In this document: one piece after another, positions 1 through 9,812 of the stretch
How positions within the stretch are numbered: the first letter of the stretch is position 1
How the letters are laid out: the number at the start of each line of letters is the position of its first letter
Program-made: the position numbers and the translations under genes
Notes under the pieces: generated by a model
The model's database searches: none
Told to the model about the DNA's origin: nothing
The model's input: only the letters and a program-made list of their open reading frames with translations
Source: Armadillidium nasatum
Taxonomy: Eukaryota > Arthropoda > Malacostraca > Isopoda > Armadillidiidae
Assembly (NCBI GenBank): GCA_009176605.1
Contig: SEYY01022562.1
Location: 1-20,306 of the forward strand
Direction: 5' to 3'
DNA length: 20,306 bases

Positions 1-342
1 GTGAAGGGTGTAATTTTGGAACTGCTAGTTATAGAGACGATGTTTATAGTACTGGTGGTGGGATTGATGGTGGTATCAATAAAAAAAAATTTGCTTTACA
101 GTATAGGCCTATTAATAAGAATAGAGACAATATTAGAAATCAAGATGGAAAGGATACATTTAAGGACGTTACATATGAAATATTTATATACAAATGCTTT
201 AAAAAAATCTTTCGCTGAAAATCTTTTGCCAACTTGACGGATATCAGGAATATGAAATAGACTGATACTCATTTTACCTATACCAACATAAAGGAAGTAG
301 TAAAAGTAATATTGAATTAGTATATCTGTGTGAGTAGGTATT
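1..342 (+). other. Unassigned left edge, open but unrecognised
   Basis: Two forward frames stay open here (1-237 and 3-218), but neither gives a protein I recognise. The second frame is rich in Gly, Asn and Lys. The stretch sits just upstream of a recognisable LINE endonuclease, so it could be the eroded 5' part of that LINE or unrelated DNA. No start, splice site or domain supports a gene call. Confidence 0.2.
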
Positions 343-895
343 CTTAAGCATAATAAATCATATAGGATAGGGACATTTTATAGAGCTCCTGATCAGAATC
401 AAGTATTACGTGAAGAAATGGTGAAGGAAATCAAGGTAGCGTGTGAAAATAATGTAGGAATAGTCATTATGGGTGATTTTAATTTTCCAGACATTGAGTG
501 GAATTCTTTGAGTAGTATGGTTAATAGAAGTTCAGTATTTGTAAATTGTATTCTATACAACTTTTTGAGTCAGATGGTCCAAGAACCGACAAGGCATGCA
601 GCATTGTTAGATTTAATATTAACAAAATGACAAAAAATGTATGGGAAATGATGTCAGAGGCTAGTGATCATTATATTATTAGATTTAACTGGAATGTGAG
701 GTCTGGGCCCAAATTGCAAGTCAATAGGGAAAAGATATTAGATTTCAGAAATGGAGATTTTAGCAAATTCCGAGCAATGCTCAATGAAATTGACTGGGAT
801 AAGGAGTTTAATGGTCAAAATTGTTTCATCATGTGGGAATACTTCAAGCAAATATTGACTAATATTCAGTCTGTGTGTTTTAAAGATAAATATTA
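343..895 (+). pseudogene. LINE ORF2 endonuclease domain, frameshifted
   Basis: The frame opening near 343 reads into a motif of the type IGTFYRAP, and GDFNFPDIEW follows around 472-501. Both are typical of the APE-like endonuclease that nicks target DNA for LINE insertion. The frame continues to 630, where the reading moves to the 546-895 frame, which holds the conserved ASDHY motif (about 658-672) near the end of APE-type endonucleases. The switch means at least one indel. No single open reading frame covers the domain, and the N-terminal catalytic residues are not visible. Confidence 0.72.
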
Positions 896-899
896 GGGT

Positions 900-1765
900 G
901 GCAAATAGAAAACCTAATTGGTGGAGTAGAGAGATAAAAGAGAAAATCAGTGAAAAGTGTAGATGTTTTAAAATATTCAAAGGTAGGAGAAAGGGAGAAG
1001 ATTTGGAACATTATAAGAGAATTAGGAAATGAACTTAACCAGTCAATAAGAAGAGCAAAGAGAATGGCAGAAATTAATTTGGCAAGGAATAGATAATAAA
1101 GACCTGAAAAAGTTTTTTAGCTTTTATAAATTTAAAAGCAAGGATAAGAAAATTGGCCCAATTAAAATTGATGAGAATTTAGTAAGTTCAGATAAGGAAT
1201 TGGTTAATATTTTCAATGCTTATTTTGCATCAGTGTTTACTGAGGAAAGGTTGGATAGCAGTTTAGAGACTAATAGCTCTAGTATACATGTAATAAATAG
1301 GTGTACAGCATTTGAAATTGAGTTAAATGAAATTAAATCTTTACTAGAACATATTGACCCAAATAAGGCAGCAACTGGTCCGGATGGTGTATATGGTAGA
1401 ATTCTAAAAGGAGGGGAGTAGCAGTATTGCAAAGGCACTGTATTTGATTTTTAAGCGATCTATTGCTTTTGGAGAGGTACCTGAGGACTGGAAAATGGCA
1501 TATGTGGTGCCCATTTATAAAAAAGGTAGTAAAGGAAGATCTAGGAAACTATAGGCCAGTTAGCTTAACATCTCTGGTTGTAAAAGTTTTGGAAAAGTTA
1601 CTGAAAAGTCATATAGAGAAACATTTGATGATAAGATACTATATAACTCCCAGCATGGTTTTAGAAAGGGTAGATCATGTCAGACAAATCTACTAGAATT
1701 TATGGAATATATTACTGAATGTCTAGACAGGGATGATCCAGTTGATGTTATATATTTAGACTGAG
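900..1765 (+). pseudogene. LINE ORF2 linker and N-terminal reverse transcriptase, broken
   Basis: A Lys/Arg-rich linker (WWSREIKEKI near 924-953) leads into a frame open from 1095 to 1421. This frame carries FNAYFASVF (about 1212-1238) and a GPDG motif (about 1378-1389), which mark the start of LINE reverse transcriptases. Frame changes follow, and the conserved EDWKMAYVVP and NYRPVSLTSL blocks appear in 1480-1580. A QHGFRKGRS-like block near 1650-1680 and DVIYLD at 1744-1762 (motif A) come next. Everything after motif A is absent. The part shown is non-functional, and the assignment to CR1-like LINEs is by motif only. Confidence 0.75.
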
Positions 1766-2391
1766 AGAAGGTCATTAAAGAAAAGTAGAAAAAGTGTTGG
1801 GAATAGGACAGAACTCTGAGGATGAGCGGAGACCATCTACAACAGCAGCTACAGAACAACAAAAGAAAATCAGAGAAAGATAGATTCCGAAACAGGGAAG
1901 TTTAGAAATCAAAGCATTGTACCAGACCCTATTGAAGGCTTTTGATGTCTCCATTTCAACAGCAAAAGATCCACTGAAATGCCAAAGAGTGGAAGACGAA
2001 GAATCAGAGAGAATGGAAGAAGATCACTAGTACAGCATTTCTTATGAAAGCCATACTGGCAATTAGAGATAAGATTTGAAGAATAGAGATGTTTCCAAAT
2101 CTTCCTATTAAAGATAGATTTGAAAACTTTAGAAAGAACGAAGGTTAAAGAAATGGGACAGTAGTTGGAGGGTTGAGAAGGGTCTCACTTCTGTACAGGC
2201 TTAATGAGTGCAAATTTCCAATAAGAAGGGAAGATCAATGTAAAAAGACAGATACAAAATAGTTTACCATGGAAGGAAGCAATCTCAGGAGCACAAGTTT
2301 TGAGATCCACAGGAGAAATATCATTAGGACTATATGCCTTCTTAGTGTTAAGCTCAGAGAAAAAGAGAGAGAGAGAGACCAGAAAAAACAT
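1766..2391 (-). pseudogene. Second LINE reverse transcriptase fragment (Jockey/CR1-like), minus strand
   Basis: Reading leftward from 2391, the conserved blocks of a different LINE RT appear in order: NTKKAYSPNDISP, a CAPE motif, WKFALIKPVQK ending near 2185, then in shifted frames a YCPIS block, a QYGF block, a TSKAF-type motif A with VWYNAL, a VVDG block, and the LFPTLFLLFFNDLL stretch around 1770-1800. There are several in-frame stops and frame changes. The block order and wording differ from the plus-strand LINE on the left, so this is another family. The 5' side starts next to a (GA)n run at about 2355-2378. The fragment ends at the junction near 1765. Confidence 0.72.
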
Positions 2392-3214
<823 letters not shown>

Positions 3215-3324
3215 ATTGACAAAATAGGGTGCAGCAATAAAAATAAAAAACTTTACATCCACAATTACATCTAAATACAAAAACATGATGATTTGACATT
3301 TAATACAAAGGAACCCATTAGGCA

Positions 3325-3330
3325 TTTATT
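3325..3330 (-). promoter_or_regulatory. Candidate poly(A) signal AATAAA of the two-exon gene
   Basis: The minus strand reads AATAAA about 20 bases after the TAA stop at 3351-3349. Its position and orientation suit 3' end formation for the gene at 3349-4486. Confidence 0.5.
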
Positions 3331-3348
3331 GAGGAGTAATTGATTTTC

Positions 3349-4486
3349 TTATGCCCTTTCTTTTACTATATGTTGTCTAAGAGGAAGATGATCATGATCA
3401 TCTCTTTTTAAGCACCAACAGTAGTCAGCTAGCATACTCACATCACAGTGGTCCTGATATCTTTCCTCCATCACTTTTATATCCTGATGGAACCGCTCAC
3501 CTTGTTCCTCACTGTAATCTCCACAGTTGTCTGGAAAGTAGTCTAAATGGGAACTAAGAAAATGCATTTTAATTGACATGTTTGCGCCTAATGCTTGAAA
3601 GTTCTGCAGCAGTTCGTCTACTACATGTTCGTAATCTGTACTTCGGCGATTTCCCAGAAAATTTGTCACGACAGATCTGAAAGAGAGCCAAGCCCTTCTT
3701 TCTTTGTTCACCATAACATCAGTGAAGTGAGGATCTGCAAAAAGTTTTCTAATTTGCAGACCGTCAAAAATTCCTGCTTCTATTTTACTATCACTTAGTT
3801 TTGGAAATGCGCTTTTCAGGTAACGGATAACATCTCTATCTTTGTTTAGTGCTCGGACGAAATTCTTCATAATTCCAAGCTTTATATGTAGAGGTGGAAG
3901 TAAAACATTTTTAGGTTCGATTACAGGGTAAAACAAAACATTGTGATGACCTGGTTCAAGTTCATTTCTGATCGGCCATTGGCGTCGTGTGTAGTGTTCC
4001 TTACTTGCTCGACTATCCCAAAGACACAAGAAACATGTATATTTAGTGTAACCCGCTTGTTGACCAAGCATAATAGATATTACCTATAAAAAGAAACATG
4101 GAGTAAATTAATTTACTTTGTATTGAACATAAAAGATCCCTCTTTCTTTCTCAAATGAATAAAGATACAAAATTTCTGAAATATAGATATATTCTTACCT
4201 TCATGTCTCCACATATCTTCCAATTGTGTGTTTCATAGTTTAAAACCTGAATCAGATGCTTCAGGTTGTCGTATGTTTCAGTAAGCATCACTGAAAAACC
4301 AACAGGAACAGATGCCTTCTTGTTACCATTGTTAAGAAGTACTGCTTTTAAACTTTTGGTGGAACTGTCTATGAACAGTCGCCATTCTACAGGAACATAA
4401 TTCATACCCAATTCGTTAATGAGACCTTTCACATCATTGCAGTAAGTAAGTGATTTGGATTGGTCATCAGTGAAATATTTATGATG
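3349..4486 (-). CDS. Two-exon gene of an uncharacterised multi-copy family (GQQxGYTKYxCFLC type)
   Basis: Exon 1 runs from at most 4486 to 4199 and exon 2 from 4083 to a TAA at 3349. The intron between them (4198-4084, 115 bp) has donor AAG|GTAAGA and acceptor TTTTTATAG|G, and splicing keeps one open frame across the junction (…GDMK then VISIM). Exon 1 encodes NYVPVEWRLFIDSSTKSL, and exon 2 encodes GQQAGYTKYTCFLCLWDSR, the blocks EPKNVLLPPLHIKLGIMK and EEQGERFHQDIKVMEERYQ, and DYCWCLKRD near the C-terminus. From memory this is a recurrent uncharacterised family in arthropod genomes, possibly derived from a mobile element; I know no function. The Cys-x2-Cys followed by Trp and His suggests metal binding, which is inference. 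Exon 1 has no convincing start codon, with a stop just upstream of 4486, so the 5' part is missing or lies in further exons. No frameshift is visible, unlike in the surrounding repeats. Confidence 0.72.
4084..4198 (-). other. GT-AG intron of the two-exon gene
   Basis: The minus strand reads GTAAGA at 4198-4193 and ends in a T-rich tract followed by ATAG at 4087-4084. The two flanking exons join in frame and together restore the expected run from GDMK into the GQQAGYTKY block. Unspliced, the upstream frame would read into a stop. Confidence 0.8.
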
Positions 4487-4921
4487 TTAAGGGGAGATAC
4501 CACCTCTTTTACAACCCTTCAACCCTCTCAGTATGAAGACCAAAGACTTGGTAGTCAAAAGCACTTCCCCTCTTACTTTAGTTACACAACAAGATAAGCT
4601 AGACACTCAGGTCTGGTTTTAGGATCCTCGTGTTACAAGCTTCTCCACCCTTAACGTGGCCTGGGTGAATCAAAGAAAAATTGCCAATGAAACCTCCAAT
4701 ACCTATGACTTATGACTCTTGTGACTCTACAGATGACTTTACAAAAATTTGAACAATTAAAAGGAAAAAAAAAACAAACTACAGGAAAACACAGGGTACT
4801 TCCTACTAAATGAAGACACACCCCTCTAATATATAAATTTACTGAAATATAAATACACAAAAAATTTACTAATAAAAAAAATGTGTGAACTAGAATTGTT
4901 ATGACCACAACCCACTATTAG
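4487..4921. other. No gene seen
   Basis: Moderately AT-rich sequence with an A-run near 4766-4775. The one longish open frame (minus, 4651-4908) is rich in Phe, Cys and Val with no motif, and I do not consider it a gene. No RNA gene or known repeat was recognised. Confidence 0.5.
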
Positions 4922-5460
4922 GCGTATACAAAAATATAAATATTTTGTATGCGAAAGTGATTTACAATGAAATATTTCGATTGCATACACAGATAAAAAT
5001 ATCTGTGTAGTGCTTAATTTTACAAAGGTTTATCTCATATACAAATATAAATATTTGTATATGATTTATTCAATAATTGCAACTTCATACACAGATTTGA
5101 TTATTTATGTATGGTGCAACTAATGAATCCCTATTAATAATATTCTAATGGTATACACAGATATAGAAATTATTATCTCATATACAAATATAAATATTTG
5201 TATATGATTTATTCAATAATTGCAACTTCATACACAAATATGATTATTTATGTATGGTGCAACTAATGAATCCCTATCAGGAGCAAAAGCTAATGGCATA
5301 CACAGATATGAATATCTATGTAGTGCTTAGTTATACAGAGTTTGTCTCATACACAAATATAAATATTTGTATATGGTTTATCCAATAAACTTCTACAATA
5401 TATGAAAATATGAATTAATGAGAATGATATCACATACACAAATATGAATATTTGTGTAGG
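4922..5460. repeat. Array of about nine short palindromes with a nested duplication
   Basis: Inverted repeats of about 24-32 bp recur every 50-85 bp. Perfect or near-perfect examples are: 4986-5009 (10-bp arms, 4-nt loop), 5035-5064 (14-bp arms, 2-nt centre), 5178-5207 (same), 5229-5256 (11 of 12 paired), 5297-5323 (10 of 11), 5348-5376 (12 of 13) and 5435-5458 (11-bp arms, perfect). Weaker copies lie at 4922-4953, 5086-5113 and about 5151-5176. The core is CACA-(A/G)AT-AT…AT-AT(T/C)-TGTG or TACAAATAT…ATATTTGTA. Differences between copies are usually matched on both arms. The stretch 5035-5134 is repeated almost exactly at 5178-5277. No ORF, tRNA or transposon terminal repeat explains it. Confidence 0.8.
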
Positions 5461-6052
5461 TGCTTAATTACGGGAAATACAAGTTATTTAAGAATGAGTG
5501 GTAAATGTACTTAACTAGTGATTTGCCAGAGGAGATCGTTTGGTTCGCTTGCCTGCTCAATTGTGATTGAGGGGAAATAATTTGGGGTTATGAGATCCCA
5601 TGCTGCTCATCTGGCCTTAACACCTGTCAAATTGAATCCAATAGAGCTACCAATTTGTAACTGACTCCAAAATTTGTATCTAAAAAGGTATGGTTTTTTA
5701 AGTTCAAATCAATCTAAACATTAACCCATCCCAATAGTTATATTCAAATCTGTCTAAGCCTCCTATTAACAAAAGGATATGTAGTATTAAACTTACCCTT
5801 GAAAGGGAGATGAAATTGATAATTGAGTCAATTTTGGATACTTTGTGTACTGAGTATTTTTAATATTTCTTGAGTTAAATTTTAGGGTTCTATAAATTAT
5901 TTACTATCTGCAAAGGAAAGAGAAGCTCATTTATAATCTGTCAAACATACATCCATATCATAACTGTATAATAAATGATATTTAGCTCCCTTAAAACAAA
6001 AAGAAAATGAAAGGAGAGTTCTAACTATTTGATTGTAAGTATGGACCTGGAA
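5461..6052. other. No gene seen
   Basis: AT-rich unique-looking sequence with no open frame of note. On the minus strand there are isolated acceptor-like (near 5920) and donor-like (GTAAGT near 5799) strings, but no coding stretch connects them. A 3' LTR for element B could be hidden here, but I could not find its partner. Confidence 0.4.
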
Positions 6053-6056
6053 TAGC

Positions 6057-6323
6057 CTATTTGCAGATTTCTACTCCCTCACCAAAGAAAAGGTACTTTT
6101 CTTTCACCAAACAATCATACAAGTCATACAGGAGTGAGAAAAGAAAGAAAGCTCCCTCCTCATAGAATAAGATCCCCCCCAATATAACTGCTTTGCATGA
6201 GTTTTGAGGCCAATGAGAAATATTTGATTGTGAGCAAGAGAATGCAAACAAAATCCTCCAACCAATTCCAATAAAGAACATAATTCCATTCTCAAAGAGA
6301 AAACAAAAATTATTTTTACACAA
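6057..6323 (-). pseudogene. Possible remnant of the element B third ORF
   Basis: An 88-codon open frame without recognisable domain. Its last codons (GVEICK, stop at 6057-6059) are identical at DNA level to the end of the element A third ORF in one frame (VEICK, stop at 8645-8647). Upstream on the minus strand, past an AT-rich stretch, is an acceptor-like TTTTTCAG near 6380-6373, resembling the intron end before the element A hydrolase. The SGNH core itself is not recognisable, so it is deleted or replaced. This is a weak call; the frame may be accidental. Confidence 0.3.
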
Positions 6324-6650
6324 TGTTACATGACAATTGGCAGATAATTTATTACTCCAGAACTTTCACTACCTGAAAAATACAATATATATTTGTATGT
6401 GATTGTCACAAAACAACAAAGAAATGAAAAAAAAATAAAAAAAAAAAAATAATCCTAGAAAGTAATTCAGAAGGATTAAACAACCAGCATATATAAATAA
6501 TAATAATAATAGTAAAAAATTTTTTTTATGCAAATAATGTATAAATAAAAAAAATATTTCAACAAATGCATGTAAATAATAAAACCAAATCTCAAATTCA
6601 AACATTTTGCAAACATATTAATAAAAGACGATAGTTTAGTATGGTATACA
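6324..6650. other. AT-rich spacer with A/T homopolymers, no gene
   Basis: Contains A-runs near 6427-6450, an (AAT)n stretch near 6496-6510 and a T-run near 6520-6528. The minus frame 6369-6605 is Phe/Leu/Tyr-rich low complexity. In the layout of element B it corresponds to the AT-rich intron of element A, which would fit an intron here too, but this is inference. Confidence 0.5.
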
Positions 6651-7649
6651 TCAGTTACGTTTCCACAAATATTCTAATGGTTTTTCTAAAATATAAATGT
6701 ATTCTGGGACAGGACCATGAGAACGAGTTCCATGCCCAATCGCAGTGATAATAGTTGTAGTTACTATGGTCTCAACAACTCTGGTTCGCATCTCATTTTC
6801 AGGAGACCTGAGATTATATAATAAAGAATCTCTCCCAAGAATATCCCGAACATCACGAGTATTCACCCTGCCTGTGGTGAAGCCTTCAAAATCTGACCCA
6901 CTTGAGGGCTGCGAACCTTGTTCATTCTTGATTGTTGAACTATCATTAACAACTGATCCCTCAGTACCCTGACATGGGACCTTAAAGATGTGCAAGATCA
7001 GCTGACATGCGACAGCTATTAAGTGAAGAACTCAACTTTGATACAGATTCCCTTTCACCCAGAACATTCAAACCAACTTCCTCCTCACTTTCATCCCTCA
7101 CCAGATTTTGACCCAAATATGTTTCAACAGAATGACAACTGTAAACCACACTTGTTGTGTCTACTGGTGTAATTGTGGGTATAATGTTCATGTTCTTAAA
7201 AGGTGGTGTGTGGAATGTACCTAGGCTACTAACAGTTGGAGTTTTGGCACTGGAATGCTAATATTACAATATTCTCTTGTAAAACCCAAATATTCATTTA
7301 AAGATAATGTTGAATTAACTTCAAAATCTAAAAAATCGCTTTCTTCACATTCAGTTTCCAATGAATTGAAAATCTCTGGCTCAGCAGTGTGATTATCCTC
7401 AATGTCCATGATTTCTGCCCCCTTATCCATTCTTACTTCATAAATCTGATGATCATCATCCACACCTTCTGAGGAAAGTAATCGCTTGAAATCAGGATTA
7501 TCTCGTAAGTGACGAGGAACTTCTATTCATGGATGTAGTTGTGAATAATGAGCACGAATATCTGAGTGCGGGTTTATTTACCCTAGAGATTACATAAGTA
7601 AGATCATTGTCATGAGCCTGGCAAACTAGTAAGTGGCCCCACATAACGT
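6651..7649 (-). pseudogene. Element B Pol C-terminal region: GPY-like module and acidic tail, broken
   Basis: Just after the integrase frame ends, a shifted frame carries NKIKSRYVGPL (about 7652-7620), equivalent to NKFKPRYHGPY in element A. Next come blocks matching the element A positions TYII and HHRQLRRWILPP, here with a TGA (7527-7529) at the Trp position. The open frames 7463-7221, 7191-6982 and 6995-6651 then form an acidic, Ser/Glu-rich tail (EPEIFNSLETECEESDF and others) ending EYLWKRN. At least three frame changes are needed. The GPY/F module is known to sit at the C-terminus of many Ty3/gypsy integrases; the tail has no known domain. Confidence 0.6.
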
Positions 7650-7662
7650 GATTTGATTTTGT

Positions 7663-8640
7663 TCATGACAAATTACTTGGCATATGAACTTTGTATGCAA
7701 CTTTCTCCCCTTCACAATATGGGGAGAAGTGTTTGAATGGATCCTGCCAGAACTGTTGCAAACATGGGTTCCTTCTGAAAGAATGGGGGTTTTTCAGTAG
7801 GATATCTGATGGAGTGGCATCAATGGCTGAATGCCAAGTGGTATTGTATAAAATAACTGCTTGAGACAACTGGTTATCCCATGATGATAGGCCATCTTGA
7901 GCCAAAGTCCTTAATATTTGTAACAGTGTACGATTAACATGTTCTGTGACTCCATTACATTGTGGCATGTGACTTGATATTACGACATGTTCAATACCAA
8001 ATTCATGTAATACTTCTTCAAATGGTTCGCCCATAAATTCTAACCCACGATCACTTAATAGACGATCAGGAATATAGGTTAAGAAGGGTAAGATCTTGTG
8101 TTTGAATGCATTTGCGACCACTCGACTGGTTTTATTTACCAGAGGCACTACATTGATAAATTTAGAAAAATGGTCAATGGCAACAAGACAAAAGCCATTA
8201 TTTCTGCTGGTGCGCGGCAATTGCAACAGATCAACTGCCAGTAACTCATATGGAAAAGAAGAACTTATCTTCAACATAGGGGGTCTGGCAATATTTGTGC
8301 CTGTCTTAGACACTTGACAGTGTGGACAAGATCTACAAATGTCTGAGACTATTTGATTCACTCGGGGATTCCAAAGTTCCTCATATATAAGAGATAATAA
8401 CTTGTTTCTCCCCAGATGTCCATAATCAACGTGGAACTGCCTTGCTAGAGAAACCATATATGAGAATGGGACAATGAATTTGTCCTCGTTTTTATGTTTA
8501 ACCACAACCCCTCGGAAATGAGAATATGTTCAGCAACCTGAATGCAGTCAAGTTCTTAGGCCACTGTTTCTTTGGCACTTTATTGACAACTACTCTGGAT
8601 AAACTTTTTAAAACCCTAGGGAATATAGCTTTCTTCGAAA
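7663..8640 (-). pseudogene. Element B integrase (zinc-binding and DDE core), ORF 8505-7663
   Basis: The 280-codon frame holds an HHCC zinc-binding domain (His25, His30, Cys60, Cys63) and the catalytic triad Asp92, Asp152, Glu188, with 35 residues between the last two as in the retroviral/Ty3 integrase family. Around the triad are VDLLQLPRT, LLSDRGLEFMG and CNGVTEHVNRT. The HHCC-DDE order and the block DLLQLP are shared with element A. The frame opens with GTG, and similarity continues upstream to about 8640 through one frame change (KKQWPKN near 8547), so the listed start is not a real initiation site. It ends early at TGA 7665-7663 before the GPY module. Integrase joins retrotransposon cDNA to chromosomal DNA. 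The core residues are intact, but this copy lacks the rest of Pol. Confidence 0.85.
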
Positions 8641-8644
8641 GTTA

Positions 8645-9028
8645 GCCTATTTGCAGATTTCTACAACGAAACTCCCTTTCACGATGGCGGTACCAATAAA
8701 ATGTTTCTGAACTTAACATTGTTTTTGCTAAGCTGTGACCCAAGCAATTTCCTTTTCTATCAAATTCCTGGGATAATTTTCTCCTCTTCAGGGCTGGACC
8801 AAAAGTGGTCCTCAAATCACAGGAATCTGTCTAATACCAGAGGTAGATGGTGTAGGTTCTTCCACTCGGGCAATGTCTTCATTCCTGGATTGACTTTGCT
8901 CCTGACCTTCAATGATGGTAACCGTTCTTTCTGCTGGGGTATTTTCATCGTTCTGATGAAACACTATTTTCTACATTATCTGGAACCAAAACATCTATTT
9001 TCTACATTATCTGGAACCAAAGATGGTT
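8645..9028 (-). pseudogene. C-terminal part of the element A third ORF, frameshifted
   Basis: Past the SGNH block the reading continues in shifted frames with coding-like composition: VEPSLVPDNVEN near 9025-8990, GQEQSQSRNEDIARVEEPTP near 8910-8850, then GPALKRRKLSQ and GNCLGHSLAKTM to FYWYRHRERE near 8680. It ends at a stop either in VEICK (8647-8645) or shortly after. A 27-bp stretch occurs twice (8964-8990 and 8995-9021, period 31 bp). Since 31 is not a multiple of three, this duplication alone breaks the frame. I recognise no domain; the middle is Glu/Ser/Thr-rich and probably disordered. Confidence 0.45.
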
Positions 9029-9812
9029 CTACCTTCTAAAGTCATAAAAGAAGCAGTTTCTATCCCTTGTTGAAGAATCATCAGGAATAATTACTGTTCT
9101 ATCAAAACATCCTGCATCTCTCATTTTTCTCCAGATTTTTCCAATCAATTCACGAGAAGGATGTATTCCATCCCACAAAAAGCCCTGATTCCCAAGGATC
9201 ATTTGTCTTCCACTTATGAAAGGTTCAGTGTGCTTTTGGAACCTTTTACTATTGTTGATTACAAACATTACAGGGTACGAATTTGCAGATGGGCCTTGGT
9301 ATCTAAAAGCTTTTAACTTATGGTAAAGATCTACCATTTTTGCGTGCATCACATGATTTTGGAATCTCTCTTCCTCATAATATCTTTGATTTGATAGCCA
9401 GTGGGAAATTGAATAATTTTCTTTGGTTATAATAAATCAAGTCAAGGTATGGTGGAATCATTAACCATATTTTTAGATTGGGACACCTAAGCCTACAAGC
9501 ATCCTCAAATCCTCTAAACCTACTAGCAAAGTCTGTAGTATCAAAATTTTCATTTGGTTCCACCACCTCATATTTTCTCTTCCATCTTCCTTCTCCTCCT
9601 TCTCCTAAATCCACTTTATTATAAGCTTCTGTTATTAATGTAAATACCACCATATGGGTGAAACTCTCATTTAAATGATTAACTAGGTTTCGGGTTAATT
9701 TCCTTAATATGGCCCCTGGATATGGAGCATGTACCACTTCCATATTTGGAAAATACTCGAGATTATGTTCTCTTTCCATTTCCACCACCCATGAATGACC
9801 CAAAACTAACAA
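9029..9812 (-). pseudogene. SGNH/GDSL-hydrolase-like domain of element A (third ORF, main exon)
   Basis: The exon opens right after an acceptor-like TTTTTCAG (9820-9813). It starts with LLVLGHSWV, which fits SGNH block I (hydrophobic strand, Gly-x-Ser nucleophile; His replaces the usual Asp of GDS). PYPGAILRKL follows where block II is expected. Near the C-terminus DGIHPS (about 9180-9163) supplies the Asp-x-x-His dyad of block V. Block III (GxND) is not clear; LITEAYNKVD may be its place. One frame change near 9400-9350 splits the domain into open frames 9863-9375 and 9352-9029; length and block order suit one domain of about 260 residues. Such domains are esterases or lipases, and one is known in ORF1p of CR1/L2 LINEs. 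In a Ty3/gypsy element it occupies the env position. The substrate is unknown. Confidence 0.6.

Larger units (their letters stand above)
343..1765 (+). mobile_element. CR1-like non-LTR retrotransposon (LINE) fragment, 3' truncated
   Basis: A LINE ORF2 can be followed from an endonuclease domain (motif GDFNFPDIEW near 472-501) through a basic linker (KPNWW near 915-930) into the N-terminal half of a reverse transcriptase (NYRPVSLTSL near 1549-1578, then a QHGF-type motif and DVIYLD near 1744-1762). Coding similarity ends at RT motif A, where a LINE of opposite orientation begins, so the catalytic YADD part and 3' end are missing. Loss of the 3' part is unusual, since LINE copies are normally 5' truncated, and points to later rearrangement. 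CR1 affinity rests on the DVIYLD and NYRPVSLTS motifs. Several frame changes show that it is dead. Confidence 0.8.
6053..8642 (-). mobile_element. Element B: partial, decayed Ty3/gypsy element
   Basis: Reading leftward from about 8640 there is the N-terminal extension of an integrase, a near-complete integrase (8505-7663), the GPY-like module and an acidic Pol tail (to 6651), an AT-rich spacer, and a short remnant (6323-6057). Integrase, GPY module and tail are related to those of element A next door but clearly diverged. Gag, protease and RT are absent. The left end coincides with a 22-bp sequence (6053-6074) found identically at the end of element A (8643-8664). No LTRs could be identified. 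Decay is shown by frame changes and a stop at a Trp codon position (7527-7529). Confidence 0.7.

Noticed and set aside
1785-2030. Plus-strand frame, coding-like with a single TAG, Glu/Arg/Ser rich
   Set aside because: The minus strand of the same interval carries ordered LINE RT motifs; the plus frame is its antisense shadow.
4922-5460. CRISPR-like array
   Set aside because: The repeats are variable palindromes, spacers are themselves repeated, and the context is eukaryotic.
6369-6605. Minus frame rich in Phe and Leu, like a membrane protein
   Set aside because: Composition follows from A/T homopolymers; no start context, no conserved block.
8680-8700. TGGTACC on the minus strand as a second primer binding site
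   Set aside because: It does not match a tRNA 3' end that I can name, and it lies within the coding-like C-terminal part of the third ORF.
8096-9039. Plus-strand frames 8096-8317 and 8701-9039
   Set aside because: They lie opposite the integrase of element B and the third ORF of element A, and have no motif of their own.
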